From: Psococerastis gibbosa
Taxonomy: Eukaryota > Arthropoda > Insecta > Psocodea > Psocidae
Reading direction: 5' to 3'
Assembly: GCA_963971405.1 (NCBI GenBank)
Contig: OZ020484.1
Span: forward strand, 10,354,001 to 10,418,000
DNA: 64,000 bases
Part shown: positions 12,221-24,200 of the stretch, in pieces
Numbering within the stretch: the stretch's first letter is position 1
Layout: the number at the start of each line of letters is the position of its first letter
Position numbers and translations under genes: made by a program
The notes under the pieces: model-generated
Told to the model about the DNA's origin: nothing
The model's input: only the letters and a program-made list of their open reading frames with translations
The model's database searches: none

Positions 12221-13388
12221 TAGATATAATTTTATTTTTTACCAGCACGTAGTTACACCGATCATTTGTACCAAAAGGGCGTTGGAACGAACTTTTGTAG
12301 ATACGATTTCACGTATATTTCTTTTAAGAATTTAAGATACGACTTTATTTTACCAAATTAAGATTCCTCTCAGTGCCCCGATTCCAACAACTCAATATGG
12401 CCAAAAATGCAGTTACGCATTTATTTATTGCCACGGCAGTGTGGTCCCCATGCCAATTTCGTGTCATATTACATTGTGTCCTATCCAGAGGAGCAGATAA
12501 CTCTCCTACAGTAATTGAGGAATAAAGTATATGCAACTGGGGCAGTCAGACTTTTAACATCAGTAGACAATAATGGCTTGCCCAAAGATGGCTTCATTAG
12601 TTACCCTAACCTACCTGTATAGTGTATGAACTAAGATATTTATAAAAAAACCATAGCATTTGTGGGTACGAAATTCAGGGGTGGACGTGGAAGACATGAG
12701 GAATCCCAACTGAGATAAAACTAAGTAGGGAAACATTTAACAAGACAGAGCGCAAAGTGAGATTTTGCTGGTAAGCCTAGGGTGATTGGTCACCTTGGGT
12801 AGGCATAAATGTATATTGTACATCTCTAGTTCTCTTTTCTACTTCACAATTGCTCCGGCCATGACTAATGCGGTAACTTCATAGCAATCGCATTCTACTA
12901 ACAAACACTTTTCATTAATAAACCGACTCATTCGGACTCAAGATCACAAATTCTCACCAAGATCTTTGACCCAACAAACGCATGAAGTAAACCCACCGTA
13001 CACTCCACAATGAAATAATCCGTACCACCTAAGGAGACCGCGTCTTACTGACTGAAAGAAACAGGCTTGCGTTGTATCTAGAGGCTCAAGGTCAGGCTAC
13101 ACAGATTCCTGAGCAATTCAAGTTAATGGTAGCCTATGTTTAACTTGTGTGTACTCCAACAACCTGCTCAATGGCCTCCTACAGGGTGGCCAAAATAACG
13201 TTTTTCTGGACAGGGCATTGGTAGATCTAGATTTTTTTTTTTCCTTTTCAAAAGGAGAAACTATTTGATTTGATTTTGGTTATATTTATTTTATTTTATG
13301 ATACGTACATAGGTACTATCCGTTTAACAAATCGATAAGGTGCTATTTCTATTTTTCTCCTATTCAATTTGACTGCTTGTTTCTCGGG

Positions 13389-13560
13389 TATGAGGTTCTG
13401 TAGGGACAGTTTTGGTCACTAGGTTCGCTGACGACAATAAGATATCCATATTATTCAAAATGGCCGCCGTTTGCATGTGACAACTAAGTTCTTAGCATCT
13501 AATTAATTCTTTTAATATTTTTTATAATATTTTTACTATGCCTATTCAATGGCTCGGCGC
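13389..13560. repeat. Dispersed repeat D, copy 2 (inverted)
   Basis: GAGGTTCTGTAGGGACAGTT, TCAAAATGGCCGCCGTTTGC, TTTTTATAATATTTTTACTA. Confidence 0.7.
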
Positions 13561-13929
13561 GTTTCCGGATAAAATGCAGTAGCATGAGAGTTACATGTTA
13601 GTTCAGCGTTAAGCATTTTTTTGTGACTAACTGCTAATCTCTTTACACGACCAGTTAAGCATTTTTTGGGGCTAGCTGTTAAGAGGAAGCTGGCCATACA
13701 CATTGACCTGGATCCCAACAAAATAGGTTGGTTTTTATCTTTTATTTAACTTTTTTATTTATTTTATAGCGATTTGGTATATTCAATTGGTAGAGGACTA
13801 TTTCATGCACCCTATTATAAGGTGTTTTTTCATTCTTAATGTTATGATTTGTCCATGAATTCCATACACAGTAATTATGGTAGGGCATTTATTTGAGCGC
13901 GAATTTTCTACCATTTAAAAAAAAAAAAA

Positions 13930-14540
13930 AAAATTGCACAAAACAAAATAGTTTTTTGGGAAAGCAACCTGTCTGGTTTCGTTACTCAATTTAACACCTA
14001 AAACATGCCAGAAGGTAGAAATCATCGTTAGAAAGGTTTCGCAGAAAAATTATTATATCATTTTTCATTAAAATTTAGTTATTTTTATTTTTTTACCCCC
14101 AGAAGCAAACTATCAAGGGGCATGCGACCCCCCGCATGTTGTCAACATTAATAACGACTACAATATATGTGAATTTAAAAGAAATCGTTGGAGCCGTTTT
14201 TGAGAAAAAAAAAATTTTAGATGTTTTTTTGGAATTTTTTGAGAATAAACCCCCCCCCCCCCCCCCGAATTGAGTTGACCCAATTTAAAAAAAAGATCCC
14301 GAGGTATGATTTTTGTAAACCTACATGCTAAATATCATCAAAATCGACCGAGTAGTTTGCCCGGAAATCAATGTGAACAGACAGACAGAGCGACAGACAG
14401 ACAGACATTTCGTAAAAACCACGTTTTTGGGTTCCTGGGAGCTCAAAACGTGTAAATCCGTTGAAATCTCGGAATCGAAAATTTCGATCAACACAAAGCT
14501 TTCCTTATACTACGTATAAATTGGAAAGCAAAAAGTCTTT
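13930..14540 (+). repeat. Interspersed repeat family C, plus copy
   Basis: Same blocks as the 8.7 kb copy; a 16-base C tract (14251-14266) replaces the shorter run in its middle. Confidence 0.8.
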
Positions 14541-14564
14541 CGTAGAGCTATGCATGAAATCAGG

Positions 14565-14835
14565 CGCTGATCTAGAATGAGACCAAGATTAAATTTCGAT
14601 TTTTTTTATTTTTTTTTGGAAAATAGGGCTGGAATATTGGGATTTACGCATTTTCAGAGCAATAAGGGTTCTATATTATAGGTAATTAATACAATCGAGC
14701 ACAAGGGGGGCCCGGGGGTTTCCTCCGGGAGAAAATGTGTGAAAAATAGGCCTGAAATAGTGGGGTTTTACTCATTTTGAGGACCCTAATGTGGGGGCTA
14801 TAGCCCCCCCCCCCCCCCGTAGATCCGCGCCTGCA
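14565..14835. repeat. C/G-tract repeat (GGAAAATAGGGC type)
   Basis: GGCGCTGATCTAGAATG, GAAAATAGGGCTGGAATATT, GGGGGGCCCGGGGGTTTCCT, then a 15-base C run and GTAGATCCGCGCCTG. The ends GGCGC...GATC and GATCCGCGCC are inverted. Confidence 0.6.
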
Positions 14836-15237
14836 TTGAAATAGTCCTCTACCAACTGAATGTACCGAATCTCTATAAAATAAATAAAAAAGTTAGATAA
14901 AAAATAAAAACCAACCAATTTTGTTGTGATCCAGGGGTGGCCAATGTGTGCGGCCAGCTTCCTCTTAATCTCTTTACAAGACGAGGCCTATTAGACAAAT
15001 AAAGCAATAGGTTGGAAATTAGCCCACTGGGGATTTTGGCATTGTGCATAACAAAAGCACTATGTACCCGGGAGTTGTCATTCGCCATTTTGAATCCTAT
15101 ATGGTAAGTATTGTAAGAAAGTAAGAGATTAAAAATAACGAAAACACGTTTTATTATTTTTTATGAAGCATTTCCCTAATTGGTAGGACATTTTTAAAAA
15201 ATTATAATAGATAAAAATTGATAAATTTAAAAATTTC

Positions 15238-15335
15238 TAAAAATAAATAGGTAAAAACCCAATGCTTTGCTTATACACCAGACTTTAAAATGGATTCAAA
15301 ATGGCGGATGACAATACCTGTCTAATATAGAGCCC
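15238..15335. repeat. Dispersed repeat E, second copy (inverted)
   Basis: AATAGGTAAAAACCCAATGC, TTTGCTTATACACCAGAC, AAAATGGCGGATGACAATAC. Confidence 0.6.
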
Positions 15336-15371
15336 TATGCATAACAAAACAAAATTGCGAAAAAAACCTAC

Positions 15372-15488
15372 CCTCCGCCGATGTCTGCGATCTTCAGATT
15401 TTGCACTTCGTCCGCTAGAATGCGATTTTCGCCGCCCAACATTATACTTCTTCTGTTCCCCATAAAACAAAGTTCTCAACAGCTTCAT
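15372..15488 (-). CDS. Candidate exon with start codon and donor
   Basis: ATG at 15486-15488 begins 39 codons up to a GTAGGT donor, ending in phase 0. The peptide begins MKLLRTLFYGEQKKYNVGRR and becomes Ser/Arg-rich. A CTGCAG just upstream could be an acceptor, making this internal. It is preceded by a short region of higher G+C. Unidentified. Confidence 0.3.
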
Positions 15489-15499
15489 TCCGTATAGTT

Positions 15500-17400
15500 C
15501 GCGCACCAACTCTGCAGCAACTGCTACAGGCTATCAGTGATAACTAGCGCACCAGAACTACTGTGAAACCCAAGAAGCAGCAATGTGGCCCCATATCTGG
15601 CCGGATACGTTTACCAAGACTGAGTGATGCAATGCACAGAATAAGATATTGCACCTCAAGTAATCATACTATACTTCCCCCTATTGTAACTCAATTAGGC
15701 TCTGAACCGTGATCGTAATGCACCAAATGAGAGGAGACTGAACCACCGGATATATACCAGTTCAATGGTACTGTTACTTTATGGTAAAAAAAACAGAATT
15801 ACTGATTTAATTAATTAATACTTTACGGTTTTAGTGAAATGGCTATTTCGTATGGGAGTGAGTGGGGAATAAACCTTATTCTCTCTACCTGCAGTTGGAT
15901 CCGAAATTGGTGATAAGGGGATAGATACTGTATGATATTCTGGGGGAGACCACTCAAAATGGCTGTCATGACAAAACACTGCGGCACATGTACATCAATC
16001 AAAAAAGGGGACAAATTTTCATTTACAGTCTTTCACGTTTCCCTACGCATTGACTTTAAGCTTCAAGACTAGTTAAGGGTGTTTTCAATTATTGACCCCT
16101 GCTTTGCAGTGCAGTCAGGTCAGCAGTGCGGTAATAGTGAATGAAAGCCATTGGTAAGCCAAGGTAAGCAATATGTTTTCTTTGTAAAAAAAAGGTTAAA
16201 TCGCGTACGAACAATTGAATGAATGCATCCAATTAACCTCTTCAACCGCCTCACTAAGTCAACTAATAGGTATTTGCGTCGAGTTGCGACACGTCTCCGA
16301 CCACAAGATGTGCAGACCGCTACCGAAGTCACTTTAAGGTAGATTAGGATTAAACGAACATTTCTCCCTTTGAATGGGGGATCAAACTTAGACCATGTTT
16401 ATAGTCCTCTGACCTCTGCACCTATTATTTCGCTACTCAGGCCTGTGGGGAACCCAAGAGAACGTCATTCGTTGTCACTACCATCACTGGCTCTCAGGCT
16501 AACCAGCAAACCAAGCGAAGAATAATATTTAAAAAAACCATACTATATAAAACAACCTCCCCGCAACAACGCTCACAGACAACTAACAGAGAACTGGATT
16601 ACGAAAGAAAACCGTAAAGTGCGTTAAACATTCCGTGCATGTGTACAAATTTGATTCCCAGTCGCGCGTAATATGTTATAAAGCCTAGTTGGGGGCAATT
16701 TGTAGCTCCATCGGCTAACTATAGCTCAATCTTAATTCCCACCAAACACATGGCGTTTGGATGGCCAAGTTTAAACCTCGGCAACAGATGCCAGTAACTA
16801 ATTGATGGATTCCATGGCCATAGGTCAATAGAATTAAAGCAACCACAAGCGACATTTTAAGATTCCAACTTCGGATTCGGCACGTGTTGAGTAATTAGCC
16901 CCTATCAGCAGGAGAAGGCTAGATTTTTAGAGCACTTTCAAATTTTTATGAGAACAGTTAGGATAAATAGAACAGCAGAGCGTGTATTCCTACTTTCATT
17001 AGCAGTACTCGCAACCCCCCGTCCCCCCCCCCCCCCCCGCCCCCGCCCTGGGCCGCTTATTGTCTATCCGATGCAACTGAACACAGCACAATAGCGTGAT
17101 GGAGGGTCTAAATTTTGCAGTTTGCGTCCATTTACTGCGCGTTGTGTCCCATTTCGCATAATATTTCGGGACAGGTAAAACGTGGTAGAAGACGAATTGT
17201 CGTACTAAGATTAGTTTTCCGAATAATACGCGGTATATAAAATATAAAATATTTTAAGAACTGTACAAGGTATTTCTACCGAGTCCATGACGCCTTAATC
17301 TCTTGAAACAATAGACATCACAGTATGCTAAGTACTCTACTTTAAATACTATTTAATACTTATAATTACACACTGCAACCAACACACACGCGCATATAGT
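15500..17400. other. Mostly featureless stretch
   Basis: Besides the SINE-like copy at 16188, there is a C-rich tract at 17016-17048. No supported exon between the two exon candidates. Confidence 0.4.
16188..16345 (-). repeat. SINE-like repeat, family B
   Basis: Complement: AAAAAAAAGGTTAAATCGCG, TTGCGACACGTCTCCGACCA, ACCGCTACCGAAGTC. Confidence 0.75.
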
Positions 17401-17507
17401 CATGCACTTACCACTTGGGTTAAATCACTGAAAGGCACACTGTTACAAACAGAACTGTTATTTGACGAGGTTGAACAACCCAGAATACATGCAGAACCCC
17501 ATCTTAC

Positions 17508-17631
17508 CAGGTGGTGGGGTCGGCACTGCAGACAACAGTTTACCGAACTCGCGTTGGGGGTGACGCTGGTCTGACATGTGCTGACGGACGTCCAGCTGGC
17601 GAGACTTTCGCAGTCCCCCGCAATGGATGCC
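17508..17631 (-). CDS. Candidate internal exon in a G+C-rich island
   Basis: A TTTTGCAG acceptor after a T-rich tract and a GTAAGAT donor bracket 124 nt that are clearly richer in G+C than the flanks. Two minus-strand frames are open. One (IHCGGLRKSRQLDVRQHMSD...) looks protein-like. The other extends into the flanks as a 146-codon ORF (17400-17840). No family is recognised, and a chance exon-like segment is quite possible. Confidence 0.3.
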
Positions 17632-17779
17632 CTGCAAAACATAAAAAAAGGAATATGAAGGCCAGTGGGGGTTATTATTGTAATATTGCTGACTGCGAGA
17701 CTTTTTAATGAAGTATTTCTTTTAGTCGATGCAATCGCACCCGGCTGCGAAAAACAGCGTCCATTGCACTTACTCAAGC

Positions 17780-18300
17780 ATAGAGACCAGGCCCGTGCCC
17801 AAGGGGGGGGGGGGGCAAGGGGCCATGCCCCCCCCCCCAAATTTGATGATAAAAATATAAATAATGCAAGAGTTTTAGCTAAAACTTCTCAAATTATAGT
17901 ACGGATATATCATTTATAAAAAAATTTTGTTCTTGGCCATCCCCCAAAATAAAATACTGGGTACGGGCCTGATAGAGACCTATTAGGTTGTTGGTTGGCA
18001 TGGCTTCCAAATGAAGTGGGGCAATTTCCGTCTGCCAATTTCCATTAAATGGGCCAAACCGCAAAAGAATAAATCAAATTGTATTAGCACGTACAGAGGC
18101 GGATTGACAATTTGCAAGGCCGTGTCCAGGTTTTGATTTCGGGGGGGGGGGGGGTCCAAAAATGTTTTTAATGTAATTTATTAATGAATTGATGGATAAA
18201 TTCTTCAACCCATACAGGTTTACATAAAAAAAATTATTTCGGGCGGGGGGGGGGGGGGTCCGGACTCCATGGACCACCCCCCTGGGCACGGTCCTGACAA
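17780..18300. repeat. Cluster of G/C-tract repeats
   Basis: Two short elements: 17785-17965 (GGCCCGTGCCCAAGGGGG...TACGGGCCTG) and 18095-18300 (AGGCGGATTGACAATTTGCA...CCTGGGCACGGTCCTGACAA). Each has 10-13 base G or C runs just inside its ends. Confidence 0.55.
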
Positions 18301-18340
18301 TGTGCAAGCCACAGGTGTGACACATGGCATCAGTGACAAG

Positions 18341-18465
18341 ACAATTAGAGTAGTGGTACGGACTCTGACTTTCACCCGAAAGGTTGTTAGTTTCGAGTCC
18401 CACACTGCCTTCATTTTCTTGGCCATGCTTCGGAGGGCATGTAAAGCAGACGGTCCCGGGCCTTC
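18341..18465 (+). repeat. tRNA-derived SINE, family A, 3'-truncated
   Basis: TAGAGTAGTGGTACGGACTC and GAAAGGTTGTTAGTTTCGAG, through GGTCCCGGGCCTTCC. The 3' third is absent. Confidence 0.8.
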
Positions 18466-19293
18466 CTTCACCAATTATAGCCGAAATTGTATCATACGTA
18501 CTTTAATGTGGCCTCTACGCCTGAAATAGTCTGCAGTATGCGCAACGAAAATCGAAGTACTTCTACACACAACATATACTGTAAAGTGTGTAGTGTAAAC
18601 TTGTACAAAATATAGAATCTATTACATTGTTTTTGAAATCTGTACCATAATGAGAATGTTTTATCTTTCTTTTGGCTTTTTTATTTTCAATACACCCTTT
18701 AACTTACTACAAATTTATTTAAATGCGGGAGAAAAATATAACAAAAATTAAATGAATGAGAATTGAGAGGCTCAGACCGGGAAGGAATTGAGAGAAGGCT
18801 ATAAATTTCACCACATGGCGAATGCCACATGCTTTTAAAAGTTTGCACACATGTTACGACTATTTCAGTAATCGAAAGCCTAAATGTTACTGATTACCGT
18901 CAAACCGCCTATATTGGGTCAGAGAGTGTATTATGGGTCAGCGCGCTAAAATGTTTAAAAAAAATTTATTCTAGAACCACCGACAAGCATCATGGCGATG
19001 TTGATGTCTGTAAACACAGTACAATAACTGAAGTAAATAATTTAGGCAAAAGTGAGGCACTCCTATACTGGTAAGTTAGTTTATTTTAATTCCTAGTTAA
19101 ATTTAAATATTTGAATCCCAAAAACCCTGAAAAAACTTCAGTTGTAGGAAATTACTGAGAAAAGCTATCCAGTTTTGCCGCTAATATTATTGAATAATGT
19201 TTATTTGGACATTCTCGAATAGTTGATTTGTCCACCGGACGTCTCTGGAGCTGAATATCTAAATTCTAAATCTAAAATCTAATAAAATCTAAA
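18466..19293. other. No feature recognised
   Basis: A+T-rich; the one ORF (18829-19074) has no recognisable features. Confidence 0.5.
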
Positions 19294-19985
19294 TTCTAGA
19301 TAGGTCAGACATTACATTACATTGCCACACAGCAATAATGCCTTGCACGCAATGCACTTGAGCGTGAATTTGCATTTCTTCAAAAACATTTTTTTTGCAA
19401 AAAACCAAATAGTTTTTTGGGAAAGCAACCTGTTTGGTTTCGTTACTCAATTTAACACCTAGAACGTGCCTGAAGGTAGAAATCATCGATAGAAAGGTTT
19501 CGCAGAAAAATTATTTTTTAGTCATTTTTCATTAAAATTTAGTAATTTTTATTTTTTTACCCCCAGAAGCAAACTATCAAGGGGCAAGCGACCCCCCGCA
19601 TTTTGTCAACATTAACAACAAATACAATATATGTGAATTTAAAAGAAATCGTTGCAGCCGTTTTCGGGAAATAGGTTTTTTAGACGTTTTTTTGAAGTTT
19701 TTTGAAAATACGAGTAAAAACCCTCCAAATTGAGTTAGCCCAAGATAAAAATAAATGGTCCCGAGGTATGATTTTTGTGAACCTACATGCCGAATTTCAT
19801 CAAAATCGACCGAGTAGTTTGCCCGGAAATCGACGAACAGACAGACAGACAGACATTTCGTAAAAACCACTTTTTTGGGTTCCTGGGACCTTAAAACGTG
19901 TAAATCCGTTGAAATCTCGGAATCGAAAATTTCGACCGTCACAAAGCTTTCCTTATACTACGTATAAATTGGAAAGCAAAAATAT
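19294..19985 (+). repeat. Interspersed repeat family C, longest plus copy
   Basis: Includes the extra 5' block CTAGATAGGTCAGACATTAC...CACACAGCAATAATGCC, then TTTTTTGGGAAAGCAACCTG and the full body. The LOA-like retrotransposon is inserted 50 bp after its end. Confidence 0.82.
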
Positions 19986-20194
19986 ATATACAATATGTAC
20001 ATATATACCGTCCAACTCCATGTACCAAGATATAAGTCTAAACGAAATAGTATCCGGTCGCTACCGATTGTGAATGGACACGAGTTTTGCGCTCCCGTGT
20101 TTTTGCACTCTCTACTAGCCCTAAACTGCGTTTTTCTTCCTGAAATTCAGATCTGGTTGCTCATCGGAGTTCGGTGAGTTCTTTCTGATTTCTG

Positions 20195-20232
20195 ATTTCT
20201 GGGGGACGGGGGAGGGGGAGGGGGGAGGGGGG
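20195..20232 (+). promoter_or_regulatory. G-quadruplex-prone tract in the LOA-like leader
   Basis: Six G runs of 4-6 bases separated by one to two bases, upstream of ORF1 and inside the TSD-bounded element, so part of its 5' UTR. Confidence 0.6.
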
Positions 20233-20315
20233 ATCAGCCTAATAGGCCCAAACGTAAAAAGGGATGGGCGTCCAATTTTCCGTTTCCTCTCCCTGGAAGG
20301 GGTGAGCCAGGAGGG

Positions 20316-21276
20316 TTGGACGACCCTTTAAGAAAGGGACTAAATGGTGCTGCCACCAGAAAGTACTTGTTCTTGCTGCATGATGGGAAATCCCCAGAGG
20401 AAGCAAGGGCGTTAGCAATTAAACCAAATATGGTCGGAGGGGAAACGAGTACCTCCAAAAGGGGACGAGATGACTCGACCACACCCCCTCAAAAGCAATT
20501 AAAAAAAACCGCGCGTGGAGGGTCAACCCCGAGTCAGCTACGCTAGTGCCACCAAGGGCCTGTGGGTTGCTGTCGCGGCAAAAAACCACTGTGAGGCAGC
20601 CTTAACTAAGGTTGAATTGACGACGATTGAGGGCGCCCTCATTGATGAGATAGCCGCCTCTGAGTCAAGCAAATCTATACGTTTCGAAGGGGTTACCTTT
20701 AGGAGGGGTATGTTTCTCGTTAAATGCAAGAATCAAGCTACGGTTGACTGGGTTAAGTTGGCTGTTCCCAAATTACAGAGTTGGAAAGGGGCTGAACTGG
20801 CAACTTACATGGGAGACGAGATTCCTCGCGACCATACTGTTACAGTTTACCTGCCTAGGAGCAGTGACAGGGATGATTCCACCCTATTAAAGCTTCTAAC
20901 GGCCCAAAATAAGGAGGAGATCAACATGAGCTCCTGGAAGGTGGTCAGTTCCAAGAAAGAAAATGGTGGGACACTATTGCGTATTGGAATTGATGAGCAA
21001 TCCCTTGGTGACATCAGGAAACAGCAGGGAGTTCTTTGCTACCGTTTCGGGACTATCCCTGTGCACGGATGGCAAAAGAAGGCCAATAAATCATCCACTG
21101 CAGTACCTCATTCTGAGATCGGCAGCCTCAGCAGTCTTGAAGACAGATTGGCTGAACTAGAGATGCCAGAGGCCTTGCTCCCCACCCTAGTGGAAGAGGA
21201 AGAACTCCTCAATCCTCGGTCTGAGGAGGCCGAGAAGGTTCGGGCAGGATCCTCAGATGAAGGGGGAGGAGGATAG
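20316..21276 (+). pseudogene. Retrotransposon ORF1 (nucleic-acid-binding type), broken by a frame change
   Basis: Two overlapping open stretches in different frames (20316-20546 and 20515-21276) together look like one ORF1. The switch falls near the A-run at about 20501-20508, so an indel in that homopolymer is the simplest explanation. Programmed slippage or a sequencing error are alternatives. The second part contains VSYASATKGLWVAV and later WKVVSSKKENGGTLLRIGID, resembling the DUF4780-like ORF1 region of LOA-type elements (inference). No CCHC knuckles are visible. Neither stretch has a clear upstream ATG (the first codons are TTG and GTG). Confidence 0.65.
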
Positions 21277-21282
21277 CCGGCC

Positions 21283-24200
21283 ATGACTTGTAAAGTAGCC
21301 CAGCTAAATGCCCACCATGCCAGGGGCGCATCTGCTGTCCTGGCAAGGCTTTTTCTACATGATGAAGTGGACATAATGCTGGTCCAAGAACCCTGGATCG
21401 TTAAGAAACAGGTCAGAGGGCTAAATAGCAAGCACTCTACTGTAATATGGGACCAGGGAAGTGATGTCCCCCGGTCTTGCATAGTCATTAGAAACAGTAT
21501 TAAATATACATGTATCGCGGAGCTTACAAAGAGAGATGTGGTGAGCCTACAGCTCCATGTTTTATTGGAAGGTAGGCCCAAAACCATTGTCATCGCCTCT
21601 ATGTATTGTGCAGGTGATCTACCTATCCTGTCGACTGAACTGGTGGGGCTAACAGAATATTGCAGGAAAAGGAACTTACCCTTACTGCTGTCCTGCGATG
21701 CCAATGGCCATCACTCAGAATGGGGTAGTACCGACATTAACGACAGAGGTGAATCCCTCTTAGAATTTATAATCGAGAACGACCTCGATATATTAAACGT
21801 AGGAAATACTCCGACTTTTGTAACCAAAGCTAGACAGGAGGTGCTCGACATTACTGTAGCATCTCTGGACCTAGGCGGGGTCATAACTGACTGGAGGGTT
21901 TCATCAGAACCATCCCTGTCAGATCACAGAATTATTACCTTCAACATCAAGGGCGTTGATAAAGAAGTAAAGTTCTATCGCAACCCAAGGAGGACAGATT
22001 GGAAGCTTTATAAGGAAACCCTTAAATCCAATCTTGAACCCGACTTGAGCTCGATTAAGAATATTACAGATATTGAAACGGCCGTAATCAACATCAACAA
22101 AGCCATGATTGCAGCCTATGAAGAGAGCTGCCCGAAGAGACGCCATCAGGGGGTGAAAACCACCCCATGGTGGACCAGAAGCTTAGCACGCCTGCGTACC
22201 AACGTTCGGAAAGGGTTCAACAAGGCCAAAGCTGAAGGTAAGTGGGAGGACTATAAAGTGCTGCTACATGCCTATAATAAGGAAATCAAGCTGGCTAAAC
22301 GGGATAGCTACAGAAATTTCTGCTCTGAAATTAACTCTATCCCTGCTGGAGCCAGGCTGTATAAAGCACTATCAAAGGGGGGAGGTCGAGGGGCGTCATC
22401 TTTAAGACTGCCAGATGGATCATACACCGATGGTGAGGACCAACGCTTAAAGCTGCTCCTTGAGACTCACTTTCCGGGTTGTACCCCCTTTGATAATGCT
22501 TTAGAAAATGTAGCTGAAAAAAAGCCTAGCATGCATGACTGGAGGCTAGCGACAACTGTGTGTACTCGCCAATCGATAGATTGGGCTATTAGCTCATTTT
22601 CGCATTTTAAGTCAGCTGGGAGCGACGGGATCTTCCCAGCCCTTCTGCAGGAAGGAAGGGATGAACTCATACCGCACCTAATAAGAATATTCAGGAGTAG
22701 CTTAGCCACAAGATACATACCCAAGCCTTGGAGGAATGCAGTCGTAGTTTTTATCCCCAAATCTGGGAAAAAAGACACGACGGCCGCCAAATCGTATAGA
22801 CCTATTTGTCTAACCTCCTTTCTGTTAAAGACTTTGGAGAAAATTATAGACAACTATATTAGAAATAACACATTATTGCGAAGCCCACTCCACCCCTCCC
22901 AACACGCATACCGCACAGGGAGGTCAACGGAAACGGCACTATATCAATTGACAAATTTTATTGCCGATGCTATCGAATGTAAGGACACAGTCTTCTGTGT
23001 TTTTACAGATATTGAAGGCTGCTTTGACAATACATCCCACTCGTCTATTGAGAATGCCCTCAACGACAAGGAGGTTGACCCGACTATTATAGACTGGGTA
23101 ATGGCAGCCCTAACTAGCAGGGTAGCGGTGGCACAGGGGGTGGCTATGAAAACCACTAGGGGATGCCCCCAGGGGGGTGTGCTGTCACCGCTATTGTGGA
23201 CGATTGTAGTAGAAAAGCTTCTACAAATACTTACTGACAGGGGCATAGAATGCATTGGCTATGCTGATGACGTCGTGGCCATGGTCAGAGGGAAAAATGA
23301 CAGTACACTGTGCGAGCTCCTGCAGCACGTGGTTGATATTATTGCTGAATGGTGCAAAACAGTAGGCCTCAAACTAAATGTGGCCAAAACATGTCTAGTT
23401 CCCTTCACTAATAGAAGGAAGCTATCATTGAAGCAAGTCCTCATTGGGGGCAAACCAATAGCATGGGAACGGCAAGTCAAGTATTTAGGAGTAACCCTGG
23501 ATACTAAACTAAATTACAAGAAGCATATAGAAGACGTAGTGGTTAAAGCCAAACGATCTATTATGATTTGCAGGAGAATGGCGGGGAAGAAATGGGGCAC
23601 TTCCCCCAGAGCCCTCCGAGATTTGTATTTATTGATTGTAAGGCCCATTATTACGTATGGAAGTGTGACTTGGGCCCACAGGACTGCAGTACAAAGTATA
23701 AGAGACACCCTCACTAAAGTACAAAGACTGGCCTGTGTATGCATTACAGGGGCTATGAAATCCTGTCCCACTGCAGCAATGGAGATTGTGCTGGACTTCC
23801 CACCCCTCCATATTGCAGTGGAAACGTCAGCCGAAATGGCAAGGCTACGGATTATTAGGAGCGGGGTAAAAAGGAGTGGAAGGGCAATTAAGAGAGACTC
23901 AGCCTCTCTGACTACGTCTGACCACTGCCTGGATATGCCAAGCGATAGAATTCACCCAAAATACTGTTTTAAGAGGGAATTCGAAACTATATTAGGGACA
24001 AAGAAAGAATACTGCGAATCAGCAGGAATTCTCAATAGTCACACAATTAAGTGGTTCACTGATGGCTCTAGGCTGGGACGTACAAGACCAAGAACAGGTC
24101 TTGGCGTCTTTGGTCCTGGGGTGAAATATCTGGAGTCTCTTGGGGAGACAACTACAGTCTACCAGGCTGAGTTATGTGCCCTTGACAGATGTATGCAAAT

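Larger units (their letters stand above)
11436..13388. other. A+T-rich stretch without a supported gene
   Basis: Apart from the short ORF at 11777 and the tandem duplication at 12110, I see a C tract at 11528-11540 and no further repeat matches. Confidence 0.45.

Noticed and set aside
17400-17840. 146-codon minus-strand ORF
   Set aside because: It runs through a C/G-tract repeat at one end; only the splice-bounded part (17508-17631) is kept as a candidate exon.
18074-18529. ORFs of 84-109 codons on both strands
   Set aside because: They read through G/C-tract repeats and a SINE; the proline and glycine runs are translated homopolymers.
21108-21704. 198-codon minus-strand ORF opposite the retrotransposon
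   Set aside because: Antisense shadow of the ORF1/ORF2 junction; the plus-strand frame has clear endonuclease motifs.
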